DNA from: Amycolatopsis circi
GTDB taxonomy: Bacteria > Actinomycetota > Actinomycetes > Mycobacteriales > Pseudonocardiaceae
DNA length: 64,000 bases
NCBI RefSeq assembly: GCF_003385235.1
Contig: NZ_PQIA01000018.1
Span: 27,176 to 91,175, forward strand
Direction of reading: 5' to 3'
How positions within the stretch are numbered: position 1 is the stretch's first letter; every line of letters begins with the position of its first letter. This document shows, in pieces, positions 8,494 through 17,047 of this stretch. The translations under genes and the position numbers were made by a program. Under the pieces are notes generated by a model, which was not told the DNA's origin, did no database searches, and worked only from the letters and a program-made list of their open reading frames with translations.

Positions 8494-8735
8494 CCAGGCT
8501 CCTTCGGGGGCGGTCCGGCTCCGCGCGGCCGGATTCGGAAACATCCCGGGAATTCCCCCGTTTCCCCGCGGCAAACGCGATTTCCGACGATCACCGCATC
8601 GTGCCCGGGCGGTCCGCGGGCGCAAGCCTTCTACCTGTGCGAACCGGAGTTTTTCCCAGTGCGCCAACGAATTCGCGTTCACCCGACCGGCGCAACCTGC
8701 TCGCGGCGGCCGCGCTCCGGCCGCAGAATCGGCCG

Positions 8736-9743
8736 ATGCGCGCACTTCTGCGGCTCGGGGCCGTGTTCCCCGCCCTCGCCGGTCTCGCCGCCTGCGGTGC
8801 CCCGGCGCCCGATCCGGCCCCGCCACCGGCTCCGGCGGTGAAACCGGCGGCAGCGCACCCGCGCCTGACCGCCGACGACGCGCGAAAGATCGGCGCGGAC
8901 GAACTCGGCCGGATCCCGGTGCTGATGTACCACCGGCTGTCCGCGAACCCGAAGTCGGTGTACGAGCGCACCCCGGCCGACTTCGCCGCGGAACTGGAGC
9001 GCTTGGCCGCCGAACACTACGTCCCGGTCACCGTAGCCGACCTGACCGCAGGCAGGCTCGACCTGCCCGCCGGTGCGCACCCCGTGGTCCTCACCTTCGA
9101 CGACGGCGATCCCAGCGTGTTCACGCTGACGCCGCAAGGTCATCCGATGCCCGGGTCCGCGATCGGCATCCTGTTCGAGGTCGCGGCCAGACACCCCGGT
9201 TTCCGGCCGGTGGCGAGCTTGTACGTCAACCAGCGTCCCTTCGGCGACCCCGACGGCGCACGCACGCTGAGCTGGCTGCACCAGCACGGCTTCGAGATCG
9301 GCAACCACACGCTCGAGCACACCAATCTCCGCACGGTCTCGGCCGCGGCCGTCCAGGACGCGATCCGCGCGGAGGCCTCCTTGATCCAGAAGGCAGTGCC
9401 GGGATACACCCCCACCACTCTCGCGCTGCCGTACGGCACGCACCCCCGGCAGGACGGCCTCGCGCAGCACGGCGACGGATACTCCTACACCGGAGTGCTG
9501 CTCGTCGGCGCCGGTCCCGCGCCGTCGCCCTACTCCCGCCGGTTCGACCCCGGCTCGATCCCGCGGATCCGCTCGCAGTCGACCGGCAAGGACGCGGACT
9601 ACGGTTCCGCGCACTGGCTGGACGAACTCGCCTCGCCGTCCGGGCACCGCTACACCTCCGACGGCGATCCGACGGTGGTCTCTTACCCGCGTTCAGACGC
9701 GGCACTCGCCCCCTCTTACCCGAAGATGTCCCTTGCCTACTGA
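8736..9743 (+). CDS. Polysaccharide deacetylase-family lipoprotein
   Basis: 335 residues. The signal peptide ends in the lipobox LAAC, followed by a Pro/Ala-rich linker, so it should be anchored to the outside of the membrane. The NodB-type deacetylase domain begins with IPVLMYHRLS, has the metal and catalytic Asp pair in VLTFDDGD, and the metal histidines in GNHTLEHTNL. The third motif is ALPYGTH. Such enzymes remove acetyl groups from cell-wall or extracellular polysaccharide. The C-terminal part (SIPRIRSQ) is longer than a minimal NodB domain. The ATG at 8736 was chosen because the signal peptide starts there; its ribosome binding site is poor. The DUF3152 gene overlaps its end. Confidence 0.85.
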   Translation: MRALLRLGAVFPALAGLAACGAPAPDPAPPPAPAVKPAAAHPRLTADDARKIGADELGRIPVLMYHRLSANPKSVYERTPADFAAELERLAAEHYVPVTVADLTAGRLDLPAGAHPVVLTFDDGDPSVFTLTPQGHPMPGSAIGILFEVAARHPGFRPVASLYVNQRPFGDPDGARTLSWLHQHGFEIGNHTLEHTNLRTVSAAAVQDAIRAEASLIQKAVPGYTPTTLALPYGTHPRQDGLAQHGDGYSYTGVLLVGAGPAPSPYSRRFDPGSIPRIRSQSTGKDADYGSAHWLDELASPSGHRYTSDGDPTVVSYPRSDAALAPSYPKMSLAY

Positions 9744-10710
9744 ACCCGCCCCGCGCCACACCGTGCGCCGGCTGCCCGAACCCCGGCAACGCTCCGCGGA
9801 TCCGCCGCCTCGGACTCGGACCCAGCAGCGGTCGGCGACGACTTTCGTGTCTTTTACGCCGCCCGCCGAGCCCGCCGAGGGTCGCGTGCCGAGGCCGATA
9901 GCGTGGCGGTCATTGTGCGCGGTCGCGTCCGCCTTGGTCCTGGGCTGTTCTGCAATGCTGATCCCGACCGCGGCGCAGCAGCCGCGAGCAGCGGGCAAAG
10001 CGGCGCCGTCGGCCGCGGCCTACCAGCCGTCCTCGGCTGCCGCCCACCCCGTCGACTCAGCGGCGCTGCCGGACGGCGCGCCGTTCGCCGTCTCCGGCGC
10101 GGGAACCTGGCACGTCGTCTCCGGCGGGAGCGGTACGACAGCGGGCACCGGACCGCAGTTGCTGACCTACACCGTCGAGGTCGAGGACGGCATCCAGCCC
10201 GCCGCCGGCGACGCGTCGTTCGCCGCCGCGGTCGACGCGATCCTCGCGGACCCGCGCGGCTGGACCGGGCTCGGAAAAGTGTCGCTGCGCCGGCTCGGCG
10301 ACCCCGGCGCGGAGCCGGACTTCCGGGTCAGCTTGACCAGCCCGGGCACCAGCCGCCGCCCGGACCTCTGCGGCTACACGATCCCGTACGACACCTCCTG
10401 CAACCTCACGAAGCGCGGGCGCGTGGTCGTCAACCTGGCGCGCTGGGTCCGCGGGGCGCACTCCTACGACGGCGACCTTCCGGATTACCGGCGCTACGCC
10501 GTCAACCACGAGGTCGGGCACGCTCTCGGACACGGCCACGTCGCCTGCCCCGCGGACGGCGCGCCGGCGCCGGTGATGATGCAGCAGACCTTCGGACTGT
10601 CGAACACCTATCTCGCGCAGCTCAACCGATCCGAGCCCGGTGCCGCCTCGTCTGTCCAGCCGGACGGCAAAGTCTGCCGGGCGCACGCGTGGGTGACGTC
10701 GGCATCGTAA
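9733..10710 (+). CDS. DUF3152 exported protein with zinc-protease-like motif
   Basis: 325 residues. A cytoplasmic N-terminus of about 50 residues is followed by a membrane or signal segment (LCAVASALVLGCSAMLI), a low-complexity linker and a C-terminal DUF3152 domain. This domain contains NHEVGHALGHGH, a match to the HExxHxxGxxH zinc signature of metzincin-like peptidases, and PVMMQQT after it. The family is actinobacterial and its function is unproven. The start is uncertain: TTG at 9733 overlaps the deacetylase gene by 11 bases, while GTG at 9847 would give a shorter tail. The overlap suggests co-expression with the deacetylase. Confidence 0.82.
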   Translation: MPTEPAPRHTVRRLPEPRQRSADPPPRTRTQQRSATTFVSFTPPAEPAEGRVPRPIAWRSLCAVASALVLGCSAMLIPTAAQQPRAAGKAAPSAAAYQPSSAAAHPVDSAALPDGAPFAVSGAGTWHVVSGGSGTTAGTGPQLLTYTVEVEDGIQPAAGDASFAAAVDAILADPRGWTGLGKVSLRRLGDPGAEPDFRVSLTSPGTSRRPDLCGYTIPYDTSCNLTKRGRVVVNLARWVRGAHSYDGDLPDYRRYAVNHEVGHALGHGHVACPADGAPAPVMMQQTFGLSNTYLAQLNRSEPGAASSVQPDGKVCRAHAWVTSAS

Positions 10711-10797
10711 GCGCGCCAAGGCTTTTCCCGATCTCCAGGTTCACTGGCGGCCCGACTTGCCGGCGGGATTCAGCGATGTATCCTCCGGTGCCGACCG

Positions 10798-11916
10798 TCA
10801 CCTGCTCTGGACGAGGGCATCGGCCAGCCGGGCGAGAGCCGCGCTGAAAGCGTCGGCCGGAAGGTGGCCGAAGCCAAGCCGGAATACGCGGTCGTGCTCG
10901 CCGAACCACGAGCCCGGCGCCACCCGGACGTCGCGCTTGGCGAGGCGGCCGTAGAAAGCGGCGACTGCGTCATCGGAGAACCGGTCGGCAGGAAGGCGCA
11001 GGCAGCACAGGGCGCCACCGTCCGGCCGGACGATCTCCACTGGCTGGCCAGGCACCCAGTCCAGCAGTTCGGCGAGCGCTTGCCGCAGACGCCTGGCGCG
11101 GGGCGCCAGGATTTCGCCGCCTCGGCGGAGTGCTTGCGCGGCAAGGAACTCGTCGACCGTGGAGCACGCGATCGTCGTGTGGAACTTGGCTTGCCGGAGC
11201 GTTTCGTACAGCTCGGCGTCGGTTGTGGTCAACCAGCCGAGCCGAAGCCCAGCAGCGCCGTGCGCCTTCGACAGCGACGAGCAGGTGACGACTCGCGGCG
11301 ACATGGCCGCGGCCGAACGTGGGATCGGGACGTCGCCGTACGTGGACTCTCGGTAAGTCTCGTCGATCAGCACGATCGCTTCCGGTGCCTCATCCTCCAC
11401 TGCGGCAAGCAAGGCCCGCAGCTCGTCGTCGGTGAATCGGACGCCCGAGGGATTCTGCGGCGAGGCCAGCGATACCAGCCGAGTCCGCGGGGTGAGCGTC
11501 TCCGCGATCGTGTCCAGCGGCAACCGGTAACCGTGGTCGAACGACAACGGCACCGTGTCCACCTGGATGCCGAGCCCTTCCGGGACGGTCCGCGCGGGCG
11601 GAAAGCACGGCGTGGCAAGGAGAACCCGGTCGCCCGGGCGGCACGTCGCTTGGGCGACAAGGAACATCGCTTCGATCGCACCGACCGTGACCAGCACTTG
11701 TTCGGCATTCACCCCGGCACCCGCGGCGATCAGCTCTCGCAGATCGGCTTCGCCGCGCGAAGTGCCGTAGCCGAGCACCATGCCCGCGAGGTCGCCCGGG
11801 TCGGCCAAGTCGCTGAAGCTCAGCGGCGGGCAGGTGCTCTCGGCCAGGTCGTAGCGCACCGGGCTGTCGATCAGAGCGGTCAAGGCGCTGGGGGCAAAGG
11901 TCGTCATGGCATCCAT
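10798..11916 (-). CDS. PLP-dependent aminotransferase, class I/II
   Basis: 372 residues with all fold-type I marks: SPQNPSG (Asn155) for the cofactor carboxylate, Asp185 and Tyr188 in LIDETYRE, and Lys217 in SSLSKAHG as the Schiff-base lysine. A further Arg near the C-terminus (FRLGFGH) would bind the substrate carboxylate. It is cytoplasmic; the amino acid substrate cannot be told. The gene is divergent from a MocR regulator with only 55 bases between them, an arrangement in which the regulator commonly controls the neighbour. Confidence 0.87.
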   Translation of the reverse strand: MDAMTTFAPSALTALIDSPVRYDLAESTCPPLSFSDLADPGDLAGMVLGYGTSRGEADLRELIAAGAGVNAEQVLVTVGAIEAMFLVAQATCRPGDRVLLATPCFPPARTVPEGLGIQVDTVPLSFDHGYRLPLDTIAETLTPRTRLVSLASPQNPSGVRFTDDELRALLAAVEDEAPEAIVLIDETYRESTYGDVPIPRSAAAMSPRVVTCSSLSKAHGAAGLRLGWLTTTDAELYETLRQAKFHTTIACSTVDEFLAAQALRRGGEILAPRARRLRQALAELLDWVPGQPVEIVRPDGGALCCLRLPADRFSDDAVAAFYGRLAKRDVRVAPGSWFGEHDRVFRLGFGHLPADAFSAALARLADALVQSR

Positions 11917-11943
11917 GATCTGGGCGGGCCCGCTGTTCCGGCA

Positions 11944-11982
11944 GAGCCAATTCGGCTAAATTGGTTTGTCAATGGAGCCAAT
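11944..11982. promoter_or_regulatory. Candidate MocR operator: direct and inverted repeats
   Basis: The 55-base divergent region has a perfect inverted repeat CCAATT-N6-AATTGG (11947-11964). It also has a direct repeat GAGCCAAT at 11944-11951 and again at 11975-11982, 31 bp or three helical turns apart. MocR regulators are known to bind spaced direct repeats next to their own start. The second copy overlaps the first codons of the regulator. Confidence 0.55.
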
Positions 11983-13399
11983 AGGGTGGGTGGAGCGTCT
12001 CGGTCGGTGGTCGTCGGGGCGGGGGCCGATGTATGTGCTGCTCGCGGCGCGGATGCGCACGCTGATCGACGACGGCGAGCTGGCGCCCGGATCCCGGCTG
12101 CCCCCGGATCGCGCGCTGGCGGCGGCACTCGCGGTCGGCCGCAGCACCGTCGTCGCGGCGTATGACCAGCTGGCTGTGGAAGGCCGTATCGTGCGCCGGC
12201 AAGGCAGCGGCACCAAGGTCGCGGGCCGAGCTGCCGCGGCGCAGAGCCGAGCCACCACCGAGGCGCCCGCGTTCCTGCACCTGCTCGAACCGCAGGACGG
12301 CGTGCTCATGCTGGCGTGTGCCGCACCGGATGCCCCGCCGCCGGAGCTGGGCGACGCCTACGCCCGGACACTGCCGCAGCTCGCGGACACCACCGGCGAC
12401 ATCGGCTACCACCCGATGGGGCACAAGGCATTGCGCCGCGCGATCGCCGAGCGCTACCAGCGGCGCGGCGTGCCTACCGCCCCGGATCAGGTGCTGGTCA
12501 CCACGGGCGGGCAACAAGCGCTGTCGATGCTGGCACGCGCGCTGCTCCGGCCGGGCGACCGGGTACTGGCGGAGGCTCCGACCTATCCAGGTGCGCTCGA
12601 GGCGTTCCGGGAAGAGGGTGCTGTACTGCGCGGGCTGCCGGTCGGGCTCGCCGGGTTCCCGGCCGCGGTCGCCGAGCACCGACCCGCGCTCGCTTACGTC
12701 ATCGCTTCCTTCCACAATCCGACCGGCGCGGTGCTGCCCGCACTGCAGCGACGGCGTCTGGCAGAGACCGCGGCCGCCGCCGGCGTCCCGCTCGTCGACG
12801 ACGAGGTGCTCGCCGACCTCGGCTTCCCCGGCGAGCACCTGCCGCCGCCGCTCGCCGCGTACAACGACCAGGTGATCACGATCGGCTCGCTGAGCAAGGT
12901 CGTCTGGGGCGGCCTGCGAATCGGCTGGGTACGCGCGCCGGCACCCGTCATCGCACGGCTGGCACGGTTGCGAGCGGTGCATGATCTTGGCGGCAACATT
13001 CCCGCGCAGCTGGCCGCCGTCGACCTGCTCGCACATCTCGACGGTCTCCAGCTCCGAGGGAACGCGCAGCGGCAGGTCCGCCACGACCACCTGCGCGCCG
13101 AACTCGCCCGGCACCTCCCAAGCTGGCACGTGCCCGCTGTACCCGGTGGCCAAACCGTGTGGATCCGCCTGCCGCACGGCGACGGTGCGTCCTTTGCCCA
13201 GACAGCGATGCGCCACGGGGTTGCGGTGCTGCCGGGCGCCGGGCTCGACGCGGAAGGAGGCAGCAAGGAGTACGTGCGCCTGCACTTCCTCGCTCCGCCC
13301 GACGACCTCAGCGAAGCCGTCCGCCGCCTCGCCGCCGCGTGGCACGGCTACCGCCCTCGGCCTGACTGGGTTCCCTCGGTGCCGAGAATGGCAATCTGA
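11972..13399 (+). CDS. MocR-type regulator: GntR winged helix fused to aminotransferase
   Basis: 475 residues. Residues about 15-85 form a GntR-type winged helix (LPPDRALAAALAVGRSTVVAAYDQL, then EGRIVRRQGSGT). The rest is an aminotransferase-like domain with SFHNPTGAV for PLP contact, LVDDEVLADL and the PLP lysine in GSLSKVVWGG at about residue 308. Such fusions sense PLP or an amino compound and act as transcription factors, usually without catalysis. The ATG at 11972 is preferred to a TTG two codons upstream. It probably controls the divergent aminotransferase. Confidence 0.9.
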   Translation: MEPIGWVERLGRWSSGRGPMYVLLAARMRTLIDDGELAPGSRLPPDRALAAALAVGRSTVVAAYDQLAVEGRIVRRQGSGTKVAGRAAAAQSRATTEAPAFLHLLEPQDGVLMLACAAPDAPPPELGDAYARTLPQLADTTGDIGYHPMGHKALRRAIAERYQRRGVPTAPDQVLVTTGGQQALSMLARALLRPGDRVLAEAPTYPGALEAFREEGAVLRGLPVGLAGFPAAVAEHRPALAYVIASFHNPTGAVLPALQRRRLAETAAAAGVPLVDDEVLADLGFPGEHLPPPLAAYNDQVITIGSLSKVVWGGLRIGWVRAPAPVIARLARLRAVHDLGGNIPAQLAAVDLLAHLDGLQLRGNAQRQVRHDHLRAELARHLPSWHVPAVPGGQTVWIRLPHGDGASFAQTAMRHGVAVLPGAGLDAEGGSKEYVRLHFLAPPDDLSEAVRRLAAAWHGYRPRPDWVPSVPRMAI

Positions 13400-13434
13400 C
13401 CTATTGTTCGAAAAGGTGCAGAAAGCAGCGGGGC

Positions 13435-14445
<1,011 letters not shown>

Positions 14446-14525
14446 TCATCTGGCCCGCAGCTCCGCTTTTCAATCGGAACCGGTGACAGCAGGTTAAGTC
14501 GCTCTTCGGGCGGCGGGGAGACCCT

Positions 14526-14536
14526 CCTGATACAGG
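14526..14536. promoter_or_regulatory. Small inverted repeat in the AKR/regulator divergent region
   Basis: CCTG-ATA-CAGG is centred about 105 bases from both starts and followed by TACTGCCGGT. It could be an operator of the MmyB-type regulator. The repeat is short, so support is weak. Confidence 0.3.
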
Positions 14537-14638
14537 TACTGCCGGTGCTTCCCTCCTTCGGGCGCTCTTCGAGGTGCATAGCCATGGGGGTACCGGCAGG
14601 GCCTCCCTTCGCCTGCGGACAGGGCCTATGGTCGAGGG

Positions 14639-15544
14639 GTGGCCACGATCGATCTGCGTACCGAGATCAAGGAGTTCCTGAGTTCCCGTCGTGCGCGGAT
14701 CACGCCCGAGCAGGCCGGGCTGCCCGCCTACGGCGGGAACCGCCGGGTCAAAGGTCTGCGTCGCGAAGAGGCAGCGCTGTTGGCAGGAGTGTCGGTCGAC
14801 TACTACGTGCGCATGGAGCGCGGCAGCCTCACCGGCACCTCCGACGGCGTGCTCGACGCGCTGGCCTCCGCCTTGCAGCTCGACGAGGCCGAGCGCGACC
14901 ACCTGTTCCACCTCGCGCGGCAGTCCAGGACGCCCAGCGGTCCACGCCGCCGCCGACCCGCCGCGACGGTGCGTCCGGCGCTGCAGCGGGTGCTCGACGC
15001 CACCGCCGATGCCCCGGCGTGGATCTGCAACGGCCGCTACGACGTCCTGGCCACGAACCACCTCGCCCGCGCACTGTTTTCCCCGGTACTGGCCGACCCG
15101 CGACGCCCGGCGAACACCGCGCGATTCGTGTATCTGGAACCCGAAGCAGCACAAACGTTCTTCGTCGACTACGACCGCATCGCCAGCGATGTGGCCGCGA
15201 AGCTGCGCATGGAAGCCGGTCGCAATCCGCACGACGAGGACCTGATAGCCCTCGTCGGCGAGTTGTCGACACGCAGCGAACTGTTCCGGCAGCGGTGGGC
15301 GTCCCAGGACGTCCGGCTCCACCGCTCCGGCCGCAAGCGGCTGCACCATCCGGTCGTAGGCCAGCTCGACCTGGACGTCGAATCGATGGAACTGCCTGCC
15401 GACCCCGGCCTGCTCCTCAACGTCTACACCGCACCCGCCGGCACCGCGACCGCGGACGGCTTGGCCCTGCTGGCGTCGTGGGCGGCCAGCCAGGAGAAGC
15501 CGGCGACCGAGACACAAGCACGGTCGGCTTCGGAGCTGTCGTAG
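14639..15544 (+). CDS. MmyB-type HTH transcription factor
   Basis: 301 residues. Residues about 35-90 form a HTH_3 domain (RVKGLRREEAALLAGVSVDYYVRMERG), followed by the MmyB-like ligand-binding region with NGRYDVLATNHLARALF and QDVRLHRSGRKRLHHPVVG. The family is widespread in actinomycetes, usually next to a reductase gene. Start is GTG at 14639 with GAGGGG immediately upstream, closer than usual, so the start is somewhat uncertain. It likely regulates the divergent aldo/keto reductase. Confidence 0.9.
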   Translation: MATIDLRTEIKEFLSSRRARITPEQAGLPAYGGNRRVKGLRREEAALLAGVSVDYYVRMERGSLTGTSDGVLDALASALQLDEAERDHLFHLARQSRTPSGPRRRRPAATVRPALQRVLDATADAPAWICNGRYDVLATNHLARALFSPVLADPRRPANTARFVYLEPEAAQTFFVDYDRIASDVAAKLRMEAGRNPHDEDLIALVGELSTRSELFRQRWASQDVRLHRSGRKRLHHPVVGQLDLDVESMELPADPGLLLNVYTAPAGTATADGLALLASWAASQEKPATETQARSASELS

Positions 15545-16050
15545 GCCGGACTTTGGTGGTCCGCAGGCTGGCTGCTTGGCGAATGGCCGCCTGGACCGCG
15601 CCGGTCCGGAGGTCCTTCAGGAACGCGGTGATCGACCGGTTGCGGATCACGCACCTACCGCCGGGATCGTGCACAACTTTCACCGCGAGGGGAAACTCGG
15701 CGGTCTCGGCGACGGCGCCGTTCTTGACCGGGTAATCCGCCAAGACCGAGCCGGAGGCGGACGCGTGCACGATGAGACTCGTCTCGCCGTTCGGGCACAG
15801 AGATTCCGCGGCACCGGACAACTTGGCGGAAATCGTTGTCGTGCCTTTCACTGGCATGTCCGATTCGAGGAACGAGACAGTCACGACGACGCCGTTCCAG
15901 CCGACCACGGTGGCTTCCGGCACGAAATGCGCCTCGGCCGCCGACGCGGCGCCGGTGCCAGCGGCCAGGAGCGCCGCGGTGTCGCTGGCCGAAAGTCCCG
16001 AACTGGCCCGCTACGCCAAAACCAGTCCGTCGACTCGTTCGGTACTCCAT
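15417..16050 (-). pseudogene. Secreted small protein with a frame break in the signal peptide
   Basis: ATG at 16050 has GGAGG at good distance and begins MEYRTSRRTGFGVAG, but that frame degenerates. From about 16000 the next frame gives a signal-peptide core (TAALLAAGTGAASA), then a beta-rich mature domain (TTTISAKLSGAAESL, ASGSVLADYPVKNG, SITAFLKDLRTG) and no start of its own. Removing one G from the GGG at 15997-15999 joins the two. The 3' end of the open frame overlaps the MmyB gene by 128 bases and its last 50 residues look noncoding, so the true stop is uncertain. The domain is not recognised. It is either a pseudogene or a sequencing error at a homopolymer. Confidence 0.6.
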
Positions 16051-16142
16051 GGGGGCATCCTCCGGTTCCGGTAAGTTGTCCGATATCTCGGGTCACCGGG
16101 AACGACGACCCGTGAGATTGGGTCCGGTACGAGGGGAATCAG

Positions 16143-16904
16143 ATGCACAAGGGTTTTGTCATGTCCATCGGCCGTTCGGCCATGGCGGTCGGCGTGGTCG
16201 GCGCGCTGGCGGCGTGTTCGTCGGGAGCCGCCTCGGCCCCGGCGGAAACCGCGCCCGCCCGCGCCGAGGTTTTCGGCGTGGCCGGTTACCGCGGCATCGC
16301 GCCGGGGATGGCCAAGGAAGCGGCGCTCGCCACCGGGAAGCTCGCCAACGCCCCGGTGTCCGTGCTGGACGGCTGCACGGACCTGAGTTGGCAGGGCGGT
16401 CCCGCGCCGGACCAGGCCCGGCTGGCCGCCGAGGCCGAGGCGCAGCGGAAGGCCGACGACCTCAACGCCAAGGCGGACGAGGCGGACCGGACCGCGAAAC
16501 AGCCCGCGGGCAAGTCCGCCGCGGATTCGGCCAAAGCCGCAGCCAAGGACGCGGAGGCGGCTCAGCTGGCGGCGGACGCCGCGATGGCGAGTGCCGACCT
16601 GGCGGGCAAGCGGGAAGAGCGCGACAAGGCGTTCGCCGCGGCTGGCGGCGCCTCGTTCGGCAAGAACGGCTTGCACGAGCTGGGCGCGCCGGCCGGGGCC
16701 AAGACCGCGGAGGGCATCGGCGCCGGATCCTCGGTGGCCGACCTGCACAAGGCGTACGACGCGCGCGGCCTGAAGCTCGGCCCGGCCGGGCGGTTCGAGC
16801 TGCCCGTCGCGGAAAAGCCGGGCTGGCGCTTCGAGTTCACCGCCGCCGCCGACGGCACTGTCGGCGGAGTGTCGATCGTCGACGGCGCCACGAAGTGCCG
16901 TTGA
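16143..16904 (+). CDS. Lipoprotein with a charged helical repeat region
   Basis: 253 residues. The signal peptide has a good lipobox (LAAC at about residue 25), so it should be lipid-anchored outside the membrane. Residues about 90-165 are made of Ala, Lys, Glu and Asp in a pattern that should form a long charged helix or coiled coil. A globular C-terminal part (AGSSVADLHKAYDARGLKL, then GWRFEFTAAADG) resembles small domains that follow such stalks. A second ATG seven codons downstream could be used. Function unknown. A strong terminator follows. Confidence 0.75.
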   Translation: MHKGFVMSIGRSAMAVGVVGALAACSSGAASAPAETAPARAEVFGVAGYRGIAPGMAKEAALATGKLANAPVSVLDGCTDLSWQGGPAPDQARLAAEAEAQRKADDLNAKADEADRTAKQPAGKSAADSAKAAAKDAEAAQLAADAAMASADLAGKREERDKAFAAAGGASFGKNGLHELGAPAGAKTAEGIGAGSSVADLHKAYDARGLKLGPAGRFELPVAEKPGWRFEFTAAADGTVGGVSIVDGATKCR

Positions 16905-16945
16905 CACAAAGCCACGCTCGCTGCTGAGTCCACTGTGGACGTATG

Positions 16946-16986
16946 AGGCCTCCTTGCCGTCGGGGACAAGGAGGCCTTCGCTTTTC
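16946..16986 (+). terminator. Intrinsic terminator
   Basis: AGGCCTCCTTG (16946-16956) pairs perfectly with CAAGGAGGCCT (16967-16977) around a 10-base loop, and TCGCTTTT follows. It sits between the lipoprotein gene and convergent murJ and is the best intrinsic terminator in the window. Confidence 0.85.
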
Positions 16987-17047
16987 TCCGGGACGACCGA
17001 TCAGCGGATCCAGGCGCCTCAACGAACTCTGCTTTAGCGGAACCAGG

